From: an alpha proteobacterium SCGC AAA015-N04
GTDB taxonomy: Bacteria; Pseudomonadota; Alphaproteobacteria; Puniceispirillales; Marisalimonadaceae
DNA: 64,000 bases
Assembly (NCBI GenBank): GCA_000383115.1
Contig: KB910522.1
Span: 10,714 to 74,713, forward strand
Direction of reading: 5' to 3'
Shown: positions 32,347 through 43,070 of the stretch, piece after piece
How positions within the stretch are numbered: position 1 is the first letter of the stretch
Layout of the letters: each line of letters begins with the position of its first letter
Position numbers and translations under genes: made by a program
Notes under the pieces: model-generated
Seen by the model: only the letters and a program-made list of their open reading frames with translations
Databases searched by the model: none
What the model was told of the DNA's origin: nothing

Positions 32347-34233
32347 TTGGGAAATTACAAAAAAATTTATGATGATTGGCAAAAAGACCCAAAAAAATTT
32401 TGGAAAGAACAATCTGAAAATATTGATTGGGAAAAAAATCCAAGAAAAATATTAGATGATAATAATAAACCATTTTATAAATGGTATCCAGATGGAAGTT
32501 TAAACACATGTTTCAATGCTATCGACAGACACGTTTTAAATGGGAGAGGAGAGCAAGATGCAATATTGTATGATAGTCCTATCACAAACACAAAAAAGAA
32601 AATTACCTATTCAGAACTTAAATATCAAGTTTCCATTTTTGCTGGAGCACTTAAAAAATTAGGTGTTTTAAAGGGGGATCGCGTAATCATTTATATGCCG
32701 ATGATACCTGAAGCGGCGGTGGCCATGCTAGCTTGTTCTAGACTAGGAGCAATTCACTCTGTAGTATTTGGTGGTTTTGCTTCAAATGAACTAGCTGTAA
32801 GAATTGATGATTGTAAGCCTAAAATAATAGTGTCTGCATCGTGCGGTCATGAGCCAAATAGAATTGTTGAATATAAACCCTTACTTGACAATGCAATTAA
32901 AATTGCCAGTCATCAAGTTAAAAGATGTATAATTTTTCAACGTGAGGCCCTAAATGCTAAGCTTATTCCTAACCAAGATATAGATTGGAATGAGGTTATT
33001 AAAGATGTTTCATTAACTGATCCTGTTGAAGTCCAAGCAAACGACCCTTTATATATTTTATATACATCAGGAACAACTGGAAAACCGAAAGGAGTTGTTA
33101 GGGATAATGGAGGACATGCGGTATCTCTAAAATGGTCAATGAAAAATATTTATAATGTAGAACCTGGGGATGTTTATTGGGCTGCGTCGGATATTGGATG
33201 GGTAGTTGGTCATTCTTATATCGTTTATGCACCCTTGCTTCATGGTTGCACGACAATTTTATTTGAAGGGAAACCTGTTGGGACACCAGATGCTGGGACA
33301 TTTTGGAGAATTATTTCTGAGTATAAGGTCAAAGTGTTATTTACAGCTCCAACAGCTCTAAGAGCTGTAAAAAGAGACGACCCAAATGGTAAGTTTATTG
33401 AAAAATTTGATTTAACATCCTTGCAGTCTCTATTTCTTGCTGGAGAAAGAGCTGATCCTGATACTGTTTTATGGCTGGAAAGAAAATTAAAAGTTCCTAT
33501 AATTGATCACTGGTGGCAAACAGAAACTGGATGGCCTGTTGCAGCAAACCCTTTAGGTATAGAAACGCTTCCAATTAAAACTGGTTCTCCAACTTTAGCT
33601 ATGCCAGGATATCATGTAAGGGTTTTATCAGAAAATGGAAATGAGGTTCCAAAAGGAACATTAGGAGCAATTTCAATAAAATTACCTTTGCCACCAGGAT
33701 CTTTACCTAGTTTGTGGAACGCAGATGATAGATTTATAGAGGCTTATTTATCAACTTTTGAGGGGTTCTATGAAACAGGAGATGCAGGTTATCAAGACGA
33801 GGATGGTTATTTATATATAATGTCAAGAACTGATGATGTAATTAATGTTGCCGGTCATAGGCTTTCAACAGGTGCAATGGAAGAGACTTTATCTAATCAC
33901 GTAGATGTAGCTGAATGTGCAGTTGTTGGTGTTTCAGATGATTTAAAAGGTCAGGTTCCATTAGGACTGATATGCTTGAATAAAGGATGTAATAAAACTC
34001 ATGAAGATGTATGTAAAGAAGTTGTAGATTTAGTTCGAAATGAAATTGGTCCAGTTGCTGCATTTAAGTCTGTGGCTGTTGTATCAGCTCTTCCAAAGAC
34101 TAGATCGGGAAAAATTTTAAGAGCTACTATTAGAAAAATAGCTGATAAGATTGAATGGGAAATGCCTGCAACGGTAGATAATCCTCTTGTTTTTAAAGAA
34201 ATTGAAAAGGCCTTAAAACCACTTGGCTATTAG
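32347..34233 (+). CDS. prpE: Propionyl-CoA synthetase (PrpE/ACSS3-like), TTG start
   Basis: [63 protein letters not shown]. Confidence 0.92.
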   Translation: MGNYKKIYDDWQKDPKKFWKEQSENIDWEKNPRKILDDNNKPFYKWYPDGSLNTCFNAIDRHVLNGRGEQDAILYDSPITNTKKKITYSELKYQVSIFAGALKKLGVLKGDRVIIYMPMIPEAAVAMLACSRLGAIHSVVFGGFASNELAVRIDDCKPKIIVSASCGHEPNRIVEYKPLLDNAIKIASHQVKRCIIFQREALNAKLIPNQDIDWNEVIKDVSLTDPVEVQANDPLYILYTSGTTGKPKGVVRDNGGHAVSLKWSMKNIYNVEPGDVYWAASDIGWVVGHSYIVYAPLLHGCTTILFEGKPVGTPDAGTFWRIISEYKVKVLFTAPTALRAVKRDDPNGKFIEKFDLTSLQSLFLAGERADPDTVLWLERKLKVPIIDHWWQTETGWPVAANPLGIETLPIKTGSPTLAMPGYHVRVLSENGNEVPKGTLGAISIKLPLPPGSLPSLWNADDRFIEAYLSTFEGFYETGDAGYQDEDGYLYIMSRTDDVINVAGHRLSTGAMEETLSNHVDVAECAVVGVSDDLKGQVPLGLICLNKGCNKTHEDVCKEVVDLVRNEIGPVAAFKSVAVVSALPKTRSGKILRATIRKIADKIEWEMPATVDNPLVFKEIEKALKPLGY

Positions 34234-34241
34234 ATGTAACT

Positions 34242-35255
34242 TTATGAAACTTTCATAATAAATTTCCCAACATGATCACCTTTTTCTAAAGCTTTATGTG
34301 CCTCACTGGCATCGCTCAACAAAAATTCTTTTTGAATTATCGGTTTGATTTTACCTGTGTCTAGATATTCCCAAGTATGTTTAATTAAATTATGAACATA
34401 TTCTGCCTTTTTTGTTGATGGTTGAGGTCTTAATGTTGACCCAGTTATTGACTGTCTTCTGATCATCAAGTTTGCAAAATTAACTTCATCCTTAATTCCA
34501 CCCTGAACGGCAATTATAATTAACCTTCCATCAACGCCTAAGCATTTTAAATTTCTCGAAATATATGGGCCTGCAACCATATCCAATATTACATCTACAC
34601 CTTGTTTATTTGTCAGCTGATTTATTTCGTTTTCAAATTCTTTTATTTTATAGTTAAAACATTTTATCGCTCCAATTTTTTCTACAGCATGACACTTTTC
34701 TTCACTTCCTGCTGTTGCATAAACTTTTGCACCAAAATGTTTTGCTAATTGAATTGCAGTTGTCCCAATCCCACTTGCGCCACCATGTATCAGGACTTTT
34801 TCATTTTTTTTTAATTTTCCTCTCATGAATAAATTACTCCAAACTGTTATAAATGTTTCTGGTATACAAGCTGCCTCTGCAAGCGAATAACTCCTTGGTA
34901 TTGGCATACAGTGACCTTCATCTACAGCAACATATTCAGCATATCCGCCACCATGACAAAGTGCACAAACTTTATCCCCTATATTAAATTTTAGGTTTGA
35001 ACTTTTTTTATCCACTACTATTCCAGAAACTTCTAAGCCAGGTAGATCTGACGCATTTTCTGGGACTTTGTAATTACCTTGCCTTTGCAATATATCTGGT
35101 CTGTTAACACCAGCAAATAATATCTTAATTAACAATTGATTATTAGATAATTTAGGAGTTGATCTAACACAAAGACTTAAGTTTTCAGCAGAACCAAATT
35201 TTTTTATTTCTACAGCTTGCATTTCTTTAGGTATTGTTAGAAAATTTTCTCTCAT
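34242..35255 (-). CDS. NAD(P)H:quinone oxidoreductase (PIG3-type, MDR superfamily)
   Basis: GVNRPDILQRQGNY, VLIHGGASGIGTTAIQLAKHFGAKVYATAGS, GSTLRPQ. Confidence 0.9.
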   Translation of the reverse strand: MRENFLTIPKEMQAVEIKKFGSAENLSLCVRSTPKLSNNQLLIKILFAGVNRPDILQRQGNYKVPENASDLPGLEVSGIVVDKKSSNLKFNIGDKVCALCHGGGYAEYVAVDEGHCMPIPRSYSLAEAACIPETFITVWSNLFMRGKLKKNEKVLIHGGASGIGTTAIQLAKHFGAKVYATAGSEEKCHAVEKIGAIKCFNYKIKEFENEINQLTNKQGVDVILDMVAGPYISRNLKCLGVDGRLIIIAVQGGIKDEVNFANLMIRRQSITGSTLRPQPSTKKAEYVHNLIKHTWEYLDTGKIKPIIQKEFLLSDASEAHKALEKGDHVGKFIMKVS

Positions 35256-35355
35256 ATTTTACTCCTTGATATTAAATAATTGCCCAAATTCAGTCTTAAT
35301 TTGTCAAATTATCGCCATTTAAATATGAAATATATAATAAAAAAAGGAGAAGAAA

Positions 35356-35583
35356 ATGATTTTTTTTATAACAATTTATTCAATATTAGCTTTACAAGAT
35401 CCACACATAAAAAACTTTTTGATTAATGCCTCTGAGGCAGGACAATATAAATATTCATTTGTTAAGCCTGTTGACTGCAAAACTGGTCAACTTAAAAATA
35501 CTTACGCACTAGCTCAAAATGGGAAAGTTTTTTTGAAGCAAGTGTCTAATAATGGATCAGTTGGACCTGTCTGTGTTAAATGA
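35356..35583 (+). CDS. Small hypothetical protein (75 aa)
   Basis: SD AAGGAGAAG before ATG; hydrophobic N-terminus and two Cys; overlaps argG 3' end by 27 nt. Confidence 0.5.
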   Translation: MIFFITIYSILALQDPHIKNFLINASEAGQYKYSFVKPVDCKTGQLKNTYALAQNGKVFLKQVSNNGSVGPVCVK

Positions 35584-36810
35584 CTCAGAGGAATCTTGTA
35601 TCATTTTTTTAACTCTTAGTCGTAGAGCATTTAATTTGATAAAACCTTCTGCATCAGAATGTTTGTAATCTGTAGGACCCTCTTCAAAAGTGACTAGACT
35701 TTGATTATAAAGTGATAAAGGTGATTTTCTTCCAGTTATGATCACATTTCCTTTGTAAAGTTTTGCTCTTACAGTTCCACAAACATTTTTTTGACTGTGG
35801 TCTATAGATGCTTGTAGCATTTCTCTTTCAGGCGAAAACCAAAATCCATTATAAATTAATTCTGCATATTTCGGCATCAACTCGTCTTTGAGATGCGAGG
35901 CTCCTTTATCAAGAGTAATTGATTCTATTGCTTTTCTCATATAAAACAAAATTGTCCCTCCAGGAGTTTCATATATCCCTCTAGATTTCATTCCAACAAA
36001 TCTATTTTCAACTAAATCAATCCTACCGATTCCATTTTGTCCACCTAAAATATTAAGTTCATGTAATAGTAAAGCGGGTGATAATTTTCTATCATTTAAA
36101 GCAATAGGATCACCATTGAAAAATTCTAATAATATTTCTGTAGCTTTATCAGGAGCCTCAAATGGCGATTTTGTTCTAGAATAGACAAATTCTTCTGGTT
36201 CTACCCATGGGTCCTCTAAAATTTTACCTTCTGCTGAAATATGAAGAAGATTTGCATCTACACTAAATGGTGCTTCACCTCTTTTATCTTTTGGAACCTG
36301 AATTTGATTCTTTTCGGCATAATTAATCAAACTTGACCTACTAGTTAAGTTCCATTCACGCCACGGTGAGATAACTTTTATATTTGGGTTTAGGCTATAA
36401 TATCCAATTTCAAACCTTACTTGATCATTTCCTTTGCCTGTAGCACCATGTGAGACTGCATTTGATCCAGTTAAATTAGCAATTTCTATTTGTCTCTTTG
36501 CAATTAAAGGTCTAGCAATTGATGTTCCGAGTAGATAAATCCCTTCATATAAAGCATTTGCTCGAAACATCGGGAAAACAAAATCTTTGACAAATTCTTC
36601 TTTTAAATCATCGATGAAAATTTCATTTACACCTAACGATTTAGCTTTTTTTCTTGCAGGTTCAACTTCTTCACCTTGCCCAATATCCGCTGTAAATGTT
36701 ACAACTTCACAATTATAATTATCTTGTAGCCATTTAAGAATTACTGAAGTATCTAACCCACCAGAGTAAGCTAATACTATTTTATTTATTTCGGTATTTA
36801 TACTTTTCAT
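35557..36810 (-). CDS. argG: Argininosuccinate synthase
   Basis: [36 protein letters not shown]. Confidence 0.96.
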   Translation of the reverse strand: MKSINTEINKIVLAYSGGLDTSVILKWLQDNYNCEVVTFTADIGQGEEVEPARKKAKSLGVNEIFIDDLKEEFVKDFVFPMFRANALYEGIYLLGTSIARPLIAKRQIEIANLTGSNAVSHGATGKGNDQVRFEIGYYSLNPNIKVISPWREWNLTSRSSLINYAEKNQIQVPKDKRGEAPFSVDANLLHISAEGKILEDPWVEPEEFVYSRTKSPFEAPDKATEILLEFFNGDPIALNDRKLSPALLLHELNILGGQNGIGRIDLVENRFVGMKSRGIYETPGGTILFYMRKAIESITLDKGASHLKDELMPKYAELIYNGFWFSPEREMLQASIDHSQKNVCGTVRAKLYKGNVIITGRKSPLSLYNQSLVTFEEGPTDYKHSDAEGFIKLNALRLRVKKMIQDSSESFNTDRSN

Positions 36811-36931
36811 TATTTTTCCTAAATAATAATAGATTTAATAAAACCAATTTCTAAGTTATAGATCAATAAATTTAAATAAATAATTTTAATAATCTAAATC
36901 AAATGAAAAATAATTATATCTTAAAGGTTGT

Positions 36932-36951
36932 AACAAATATTAAATATTGTT
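36932..36951. promoter_or_regulatory. Candidate operator in the argG/IalB divergent intergenic region
   Basis: AACAAATATTAAATATTGTT within larger near-palindrome GTAACAAATATTAAATATTGTTAC (36930-36953). Confidence 0.35.
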
Positions 36952-37061
36952 ACTTTAAATATAACAACTATTAACGTAAATTTACTATTTTTTGCTTAAA
37001 TTATTATTTAAGTAGGTGTTATTAATTACGTTTTTCAGTTATCTGTGAAGTAGAGAACTAT

Positions 37062-37577
37062 ATGAAAATACCTAGAATTACATTTTATTTTATTTATTTT
37101 ATTTTAATATCTCTTTTTTCGAATTTAGCTTTTAGTAAAACTAAACTTTTAGGGACAGAGAAATTTTGGAAGGCTTATATCACAACATTAAATAAAAATA
37201 AAACTTGTTTTATTACTTCAGAACCTATTAAAACAATTGGTAAATTTAATAAAAAAAACCGTGGTCAACCATATGTTTTTGTTACAAACACAAAAGGTGG
37301 TAGTTCTCATGAAGTATCAGTTAAAGCTGGTTTTAATTTTAAAAAAAATAATGATGTTATATTTGATGTGGACGGCAAAAAAACAAAATTATTTCCAGTC
37401 GATGATAGAGCATGGTCAGAAAGCTCAAAAATGGATAGATCTCTAGTACAAGCAATGAGAAAAGGTAAAAAATTAATCATTACAGGTACATCAACCCCAG
37501 GTAATAAAATTGTTGACACATATTCACTTTCAGGCTTTACAAAAGCTTTGAGGCTTATAGATAAAAGTTGTTCTTAG
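37062..37577 (+). CDS. Invasion-associated locus B (IalB)-family secreted protein
   Basis: Signal peptide; CFITSEP...KLFPVDDRAWSESSKMDRSLVQAMRKGKKLIITGTSTPGNKIVDTYSLSGFTKAL. Confidence 0.8.
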   Translation: MKIPRITFYFIYFILISLFSNLAFSKTKLLGTEKFWKAYITTLNKNKTCFITSEPIKTIGKFNKKNRGQPYVFVTNTKGGSSHEVSVKAGFNFKKNNDVIFDVDGKKTKLFPVDDRAWSESSKMDRSLVQAMRKGKKLIITGTSTPGNKIVDTYSLSGFTKALRLIDKSCS

Positions 37578-37601
37578 TATTAAATTTAGAGAGTTATTGA
37601 G

Positions 37602-38699
37602 ATGACAAGACAAAATCTTCTAGATTTTAGTTTTCAAGAACTGGTAGACTTTTGTATTTCTGAACAATTGTCTAAGTTTAGAGCGTCTCAGATTTGGAGA
37701 TGGATTCATTGCTTTGGTTTAAAATCATTCGAAGAAATGAATAATATATCAAAATCATCTAGAGAACATCTAAATAAAATTGCTTCAATTACTAGGCCAC
37801 AAATATCTGAAATGCAGGTTAGTATTGATGGTACTATAAAATGGTTAATAAAATTAAAAGATAATTCTGAAGTCGAAACTGTGTATATACCGCAAGATGA
37901 TAGGGGAACTGTTTGTCTTTCTAGTCAAGTAGGTTGCACTCTAAATTGTTCATTTTGTCATACTGGAACACAAGCTCTAGTAAAAAACCTTACATCAGGT
38001 GAAATTATTGGTCAGTTGATGCTTGTTATGGATTATTTGAATGACTGGCCTTCAGGGAAAAACAATAGAAAAGTAACTAACATTGTAATGATGGGGATGG
38101 GAGAACCATTACTCAACTATAACGAAGTTTCCAAAGCAATTAAAATTATGATGTCTGATGATGGTATCGCAATTTCTAGAAGAAGAATTACTTTATCCAC
38201 TTCAGGTATAATTCCAAACATTGAAAAAACTGGTATTGATTTAGGTGTTAATTTAGCAATCTCGCTTCATGCAGTTAATGATGAATTGAGAAATCAATTA
38301 GTTCCAATTAATAAAAAGTATAATTTAGAAAAGTTGATAAAATCTTGTAGAAATTATCCTAAACTATCTAATTCTAGAAGAATTACGTGGGAATATGTAA
38401 TGTTAAAAGATGTGAATGATACATCGGAAGATGCCATTAATTTGATAAAATTAATTGATGATATTCCATCTAAGATTAATTTAATTCCTTTCAATCCTTG
38501 GCCTGGTTCGTTGTTTGAGACATCAACGCAGGAAAATATTGATAACTTTGCCAAAATTTTAATGGACTCAGGATTTGCCTCTCCAATAAGAAAACCAAGG
38601 GGGCAAGATATTTATGCTGCTTGTGGACAGCTAAAGTCTAAAAGTGAAAAAATTAGAAAATCACAAAATAATAAACTTGTGCCTATCTATAATTTTTAA
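37602..38699 (+). CDS. rlmN: 23S rRNA (adenine2503-C2)-methyltransferase
   Basis: Radical SAM CTLNCSFCHTG, KFRASQIWRWIHCFG, ACGQL C-terminus. Confidence 0.95.
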   Translation: MTRQNLLDFSFQELVDFCISEQLSKFRASQIWRWIHCFGLKSFEEMNNISKSSREHLNKIASITRPQISEMQVSIDGTIKWLIKLKDNSEVETVYIPQDDRGTVCLSSQVGCTLNCSFCHTGTQALVKNLTSGEIIGQLMLVMDYLNDWPSGKNNRKVTNIVMMGMGEPLLNYNEVSKAIKIMMSDDGIAISRRRITLSTSGIIPNIEKTGIDLGVNLAISLHAVNDELRNQLVPINKKYNLEKLIKSCRNYPKLSNSRRITWEYVMLKDVNDTSEDAINLIKLIDDIPSKINLIPFNPWPGSLFETSTQENIDNFAKILMDSGFASPIRKPRGQDIYAACGQLKSKSEKIRKSQNNKLVPIYNF

Positions 38700-38790
38700 A
38701 ATATAAATTTAGTGAAACTATTGCTTTAAACCACAATAAGTACTACATTAGTACCAAATTAATTTAATTATTTAAAAGGATAATAATTAC

Positions 38791-39519
38791 ATGAATAATA
38801 ATCGCTTTATGTCAAGCTCAAATGCTCAAGCTACCCAAATTGATCTAGGGCTTAGGTCATATATGCTTGGTGTTTATAATCACATGACAACTGCCCTAGC
38901 CTTGACTGGATTAATGGCTATGGGATTAAATTTTTTAGCTATTTCTAATGGTACATTAACATCTATTGGTGAATTATTCTTCTTAAGTCCTCTTAAGTGG
39001 ATTGTAATGTTAGCGCCTCTTGGGATGGTTTTCTACATTTCTGCAAAGCTAAATAGTATATCTGCTGAAAGAGCTAGAAACTTATTTTACATATACGCTG
39101 GACTTATGGGTCTTTCTTTGTCCTCATTGTTGCTTATATACACTGGTGCATCAGTTGTAAAAGCTTTCTTTGTTACAGCATCTGCATTTGCGGCTTTGTC
39201 TTTATATGGTTACACTACTAAAAAATCTCTTTCAGGTTTAGGTTCATTTTTAATGATGGGTGTATTTGGACTTATAATAGCACAGATTGTTAATATATTT
39301 ATGGCATCTACACAATTAGATTTTATTATTTCTATTGTTGGTGTATTAATTTTTGCTGGTTTAACTGCTTATGATACACAAAAAATTAAAAACATGTATT
39401 TAGCAGGCGATAATAACGAACAAGCCGGTAAAAAATCTGTTTTAGGTGCGTTAACTTTATACTTAGATTTTATTTTAATGTTTCAATTTCTATTAGCATT
39501 TTTAGGAAATAGAGAATAA
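38791..39519 (+). CDS. Bax inhibitor-1/YccA family membrane protein
   Basis: Multi-TM; GLTAYDTQKIKNMY and LGALTLYLDFILMFQFLLAFLGNR. Confidence 0.93.
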   Translation: MNNNRFMSSSNAQATQIDLGLRSYMLGVYNHMTTALALTGLMAMGLNFLAISNGTLTSIGELFFLSPLKWIVMLAPLGMVFYISAKLNSISAERARNLFYIYAGLMGLSLSSLLLIYTGASVVKAFFVTASAFAALSLYGYTTKKSLSGLGSFLMMGVFGLIIAQIVNIFMASTQLDFIISIVGVLIFAGLTAYDTQKIKNMYLAGDNNEQAGKKSVLGALTLYLDFILMFQFLLAFLGNRE

Positions 39520-39540
39520 ATCTAACAAGACTAATTTTAA

Positions 39541-39568
39541 AAAAAGCCACCTTTTGGTGGTTTTTTTT
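39541..39568. terminator. Bidirectional rho-independent terminator between convergent genes
   Basis: AAAAAGCCACC-TTTT-GGTGGTTTTTTTT hairpin flanked by A and T tracts, between BI-1-family gene and glutathione peroxidase. Confidence 0.9.
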
Positions 39569-40109
39569 ATTCTAATATTAATTTATCAATTTCAGCTTTA
39601 ATTTTATTTGAATTTGGTCTTGTAGTACTTGCATACCATTTCACTAATAATCCTTCTTTATTAATAAGGTATTTATAGAAATTCCACTTTGGGAAAGCTA
39701 AAAATCCAGCTTCTTTCTTTATCCATTTAAAGAAAGGGTGTCCATTTTTTCCTTTTATATTTGTTATTTCAGTAAGTAAGAAAGAAGTATTAAAATTTAT
39801 GGTACAAAATTCTTTAACCTTTTGATTTGATGATAGCTCTTGACTTCCAAAGTCATTAGACGGTATGCCAATAATTATTAATCCGTCTTTTTTATATCGC
39901 TTATGAAGAGCTTCAATATCGCTGTATTGATAAGTAAATCCGCAAAGTGAGGCTGTATTTACAACAAAAATAGGTTTGCCTTTAAAATTATTTAAATCAA
40001 TTTCTTTACCATCTATTGAGTTAAAACTGAATTGATATATACTTGCTTTAACATTAAAAGTCATTGATACTCCAAAAATTATAATTATTATATATAAAAT
40101 TTTACTCAT
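39567..40109 (-). CDS. Glutathione peroxidase
   Basis: NTASLCGFTYQYSDIEALHKRY; GIPSNDFGSQE; FPKWNFYKYLINKEG (Cys-type). Confidence 0.92.
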   Translation of the reverse strand: MSKILYIIIIIFGVSMTFNVKASIYQFSFNSIDGKEIDLNNFKGKPIFVVNTASLCGFTYQYSDIEALHKRYKKDGLIIIGIPSNDFGSQELSSNQKVKEFCTINFNTSFLLTEITNIKGKNGHPFFKWIKKEAGFLAFPKWNFYKYLINKEGLLVKWYASTTRPNSNKIKAEIDKLILE

Positions 40110-41217
40110 AATTTTCCGTTGTCCAAATAGGGCTCAAGATATTATCAAGTAGATCCTCACCATTTAATTTCAAACTATAATCTCTAAAATATTTTATAAT
40201 ATTTTGGGCATTTAGAATTTCACCAACGATTTTTGATTTATGAGCTAACATGTCCTTTTTGAAATATCTTTCTTTAATAAACATACTTACCATTTCATAA
40301 AAATCATAGTTTTTGTTCAATAATTTTTTGATGTAAACTGCGTCTTCTAATATTTGATTCCCTGCTTGTGCAGTATGAGGAGGAATTATAAAAGCAGCAT
40401 CGCCAAATAAAAATAACCCACTTCTATAAATTGAAGTTTTGTCTCCATTTTGAAACGATGCATATGTTGTTTTCCATTCTAAATTTTCGGGAATAAGATA
40501 ATCCAAAATTTTATTATTTAAGGATGGTATTTCAGTATCATTACTCTGTGGAACAAAAATATAATTTGTTGCTTTTTTATTATTAATAATTGTGGGATAA
40601 ATTACAAAATAACCATTTTCATGAATTAATACCTGTAAGATTTTTTTTGATAAATTATATACATTATTTTTAAATGATACTGTTCTAAAAATTCTTTTCT
40701 TTTTAATATTACTATTTGAACCAATAACAAATTTTCTACTCACTCCATCAAGACCGTCAGAACCAATCATTAAATTTGTTTTGTAAATCTGTCCTTTATT
40801 ATCAATTATTTCATTATAATCATTATTAGAAACTATATCAGTTACATTAGAATTATATATATTTATTGTATTATTTTTAATTGAATGATTCTTGAAAAGG
40901 CTAATTATGCTTTTTCTTTCAATAGAACCGTAATTGTAATTTTTTTCTAATAGGTTATAATGATATAATAGCTCTATATTATTATTTGAATTCAATTTTT
41001 TTATATAAATCGCATAAAATGGCTCAAATTTCTTCCCAATATTTTTTAAATCTATTAGATTTGACAATGCTTTCCATCCATTTGGCGTAATCTGTTGAGA
41101 TCCAAAAATCTTGTTGGTTCCTTCAAAAATATCTATAGAGTAACCGTTATCAGCAAAAACACTTGCTGCTACCCAAGAAGAAAACCCTCCACCAATTATA
41201 GTTAAATGTTTTTTCAT
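40102..41217 (-). CDS. FAD-dependent monooxygenase
   Basis: N-terminal GGGFSSW FAD motif; IGSDGLDGVSRKFV; LFGDAAFIIPPHTAQAGNQILEDA. Confidence 0.85.
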   Translation of the reverse strand: MKKHLTIIGGGFSSWVAASVFADNGYSIDIFEGTNKIFGSQQITPNGWKALSNLIDLKNIGKKFEPFYAIYIKKLNSNNNIELLYHYNLLEKNYNYGSIERKSIISLFKNHSIKNNTINIYNSNVTDIVSNNDYNEIIDNKGQIYKTNLMIGSDGLDGVSRKFVIGSNSNIKKKRIFRTVSFKNNVYNLSKKILQVLIHENGYFVIYPTIINNKKATNYIFVPQSNDTEIPSLNNKILDYLIPENLEWKTTYASFQNGDKTSIYRSGLFLFGDAAFIIPPHTAQAGNQILEDAVYIKKLLNKNYDFYEMVSMFIKERYFKKDMLAHKSKIVGEILNAQNIIKYFRDYSLKLNGEDLLDNILSPIWTTENYE

Positions 41218-41428
41218 ATCTTTATAAAATACACATTATCCATTAAAATTAGATTTAAACCTTGAAATCAGATAATTAAGTAACATATGGCTAATATATT
41301 AGATAAAGTTATATTTTACATCATTAATTTAGATTTTTTCGTGTAATATTGTTGATTATAAATAACTTGAAATTTCGTCAAAAATACTAAACATTGATCT
41401 ACGCTAATAATTAAATTTTGAGAATTTT

Positions 41429-43039
41429 ATGGATATGAAAGTAAAAAAACAATTATCTGACATTGGAATAAGTAATATTTCTGAAATTATTTATAATCCA
41501 TCGTATGAATTTTTATACAGTGAAGAAAATGAAAAAGAATTAAAGGGTTTTGAAAAAGTTCAAAACACACAAACTGGTGCAGTTAATGTTATGACTGGTG
41601 TTTACACAGGTCGATCTCCAAAAGATAAGTATATATTAAAAGATGAAACAACAGCGAATAATTTATGGTGGACTTCTAATTTTGCAAAAAATGACAATAA
41701 ACCTATAGATAAAAATGTTTGGAATCATCTCTATAAAACAGTTAGTGAACAACTTTCAAATAAAAAACTTTATGTTATTGATGCATTTTGTGGAGCAAAT
41801 AAGGATACTTGTCTTAAGGTAAGGTTTGTAATGGAAGTAGCTTGGCAAGCACATTTTGTAAAAAATATGTTTATTAGACCGACGGAAAATGAACTTGAAG
41901 ATTTCAAGCCAGATTTCCATGTATTGAATGGATCTAAATCTGTAAACCAAAAGTTTAGAGAACAAGGCTTAAATTCTGAGACGTTCATAGCTTTTAATTT
42001 AACCGACAAGATTCAAATTATTGGTGGAAGTTGGTATGGTGGTGAAATGAAAAAAGGTATGTTCTCAGTTATGAATTATCTTTTGCCACAAAAAAATATA
42101 GCATCAATGCATTGCTCAGCAAATAAAGGGGATGACGGCGCAGTTGCATTATTCTTTGGTCTATCAGGGACTGGAAAAACAACTTTATCAACTGATCCTA
42201 AAAGACAATTAATAGGCGATGATGAACATGGTTGGGACGATGAGGGTGTATTTAATTTTGAAGGTGGATGTTATGCAAAAACTATTGACCTTGATAAAGA
42301 TAAAGAGCCAGACATTTATAAAGCTATCAAAAGAGATGCTTTGTTAGAGAATGTAAGTGTTAATAAAACAGGTACTATTGATTATTCTGACACATCAGTT
42401 ACCCAAAACACAAGGGTCTCTTATCCAATATATCATATTGATAATATTGTTAAGCCCATATCAAAAGGAGCACATGCTAGTAAAATTATTTTTTTAGCAG
42501 CTGACGCTTTTGGTGTTCTTCCTCCTGTGTCAAAACTTACTTATGATCAAGCAGAATATCATTTTTTATCTGGATTTACTGCAAAAACTGCTGGAACAGA
42601 AAGAGGGATTACCGAGCCGCAACCAACCTTTTCGGCATGCTACGGAGCAGCTTTTTTAATGTTACATCCAACAAAGTATTCTAATGTTTTATCCAAGAAA
42701 ATGAAAGCTTATAACTCCAAGGTTTTTCTAGTTAACACAGGTTGGAATGGTAAAGGTGATAGAATTTCATTAAAATACACAAGATCAATTATAGATTCAA
42801 TTTTAAATGATGAACTGAATGATGTTGACATGAAGACATTACCATATTTTAACTTAGCAATACCTAAAAATGTTAAAAATATTCCATCTAGTTTGTTAGA
42901 TCCTAGATCAACATGGAAAAATAACTCTGAATGGGAAAATAAGGCTAAGGAATTAGCAAAACTATTTATTAACAATTTTCAAAAATTCTGCGACAATGAC
43001 CATGGAAAAAAATTATTGGCTGCAGGTCCACAATTATAA
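41429..43039 (+). CDS. pckA: Phosphoenolpyruvate carboxykinase (ATP)
   Basis: [41 protein letters not shown]. Confidence 0.97.
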   Translation: MDMKVKKQLSDIGISNISEIIYNPSYEFLYSEENEKELKGFEKVQNTQTGAVNVMTGVYTGRSPKDKYILKDETTANNLWWTSNFAKNDNKPIDKNVWNHLYKTVSEQLSNKKLYVIDAFCGANKDTCLKVRFVMEVAWQAHFVKNMFIRPTENELEDFKPDFHVLNGSKSVNQKFREQGLNSETFIAFNLTDKIQIIGGSWYGGEMKKGMFSVMNYLLPQKNIASMHCSANKGDDGAVALFFGLSGTGKTTLSTDPKRQLIGDDEHGWDDEGVFNFEGGCYAKTIDLDKDKEPDIYKAIKRDALLENVSVNKTGTIDYSDTSVTQNTRVSYPIYHIDNIVKPISKGAHASKIIFLAADAFGVLPPVSKLTYDQAEYHFLSGFTAKTAGTERGITEPQPTFSACYGAAFLMLHPTKYSNVLSKKMKAYNSKVFLVNTGWNGKGDRISLKYTRSIIDSILNDELNDVDMKTLPYFNLAIPKNVKNIPSSLLDPRSTWKNNSEWENKAKELAKLFINNFQKFCDNDHGKKLLAAGPQL

Positions 43040-43070
43040 CAAATTATTGTGTATTGATTTATAGAGAAAA

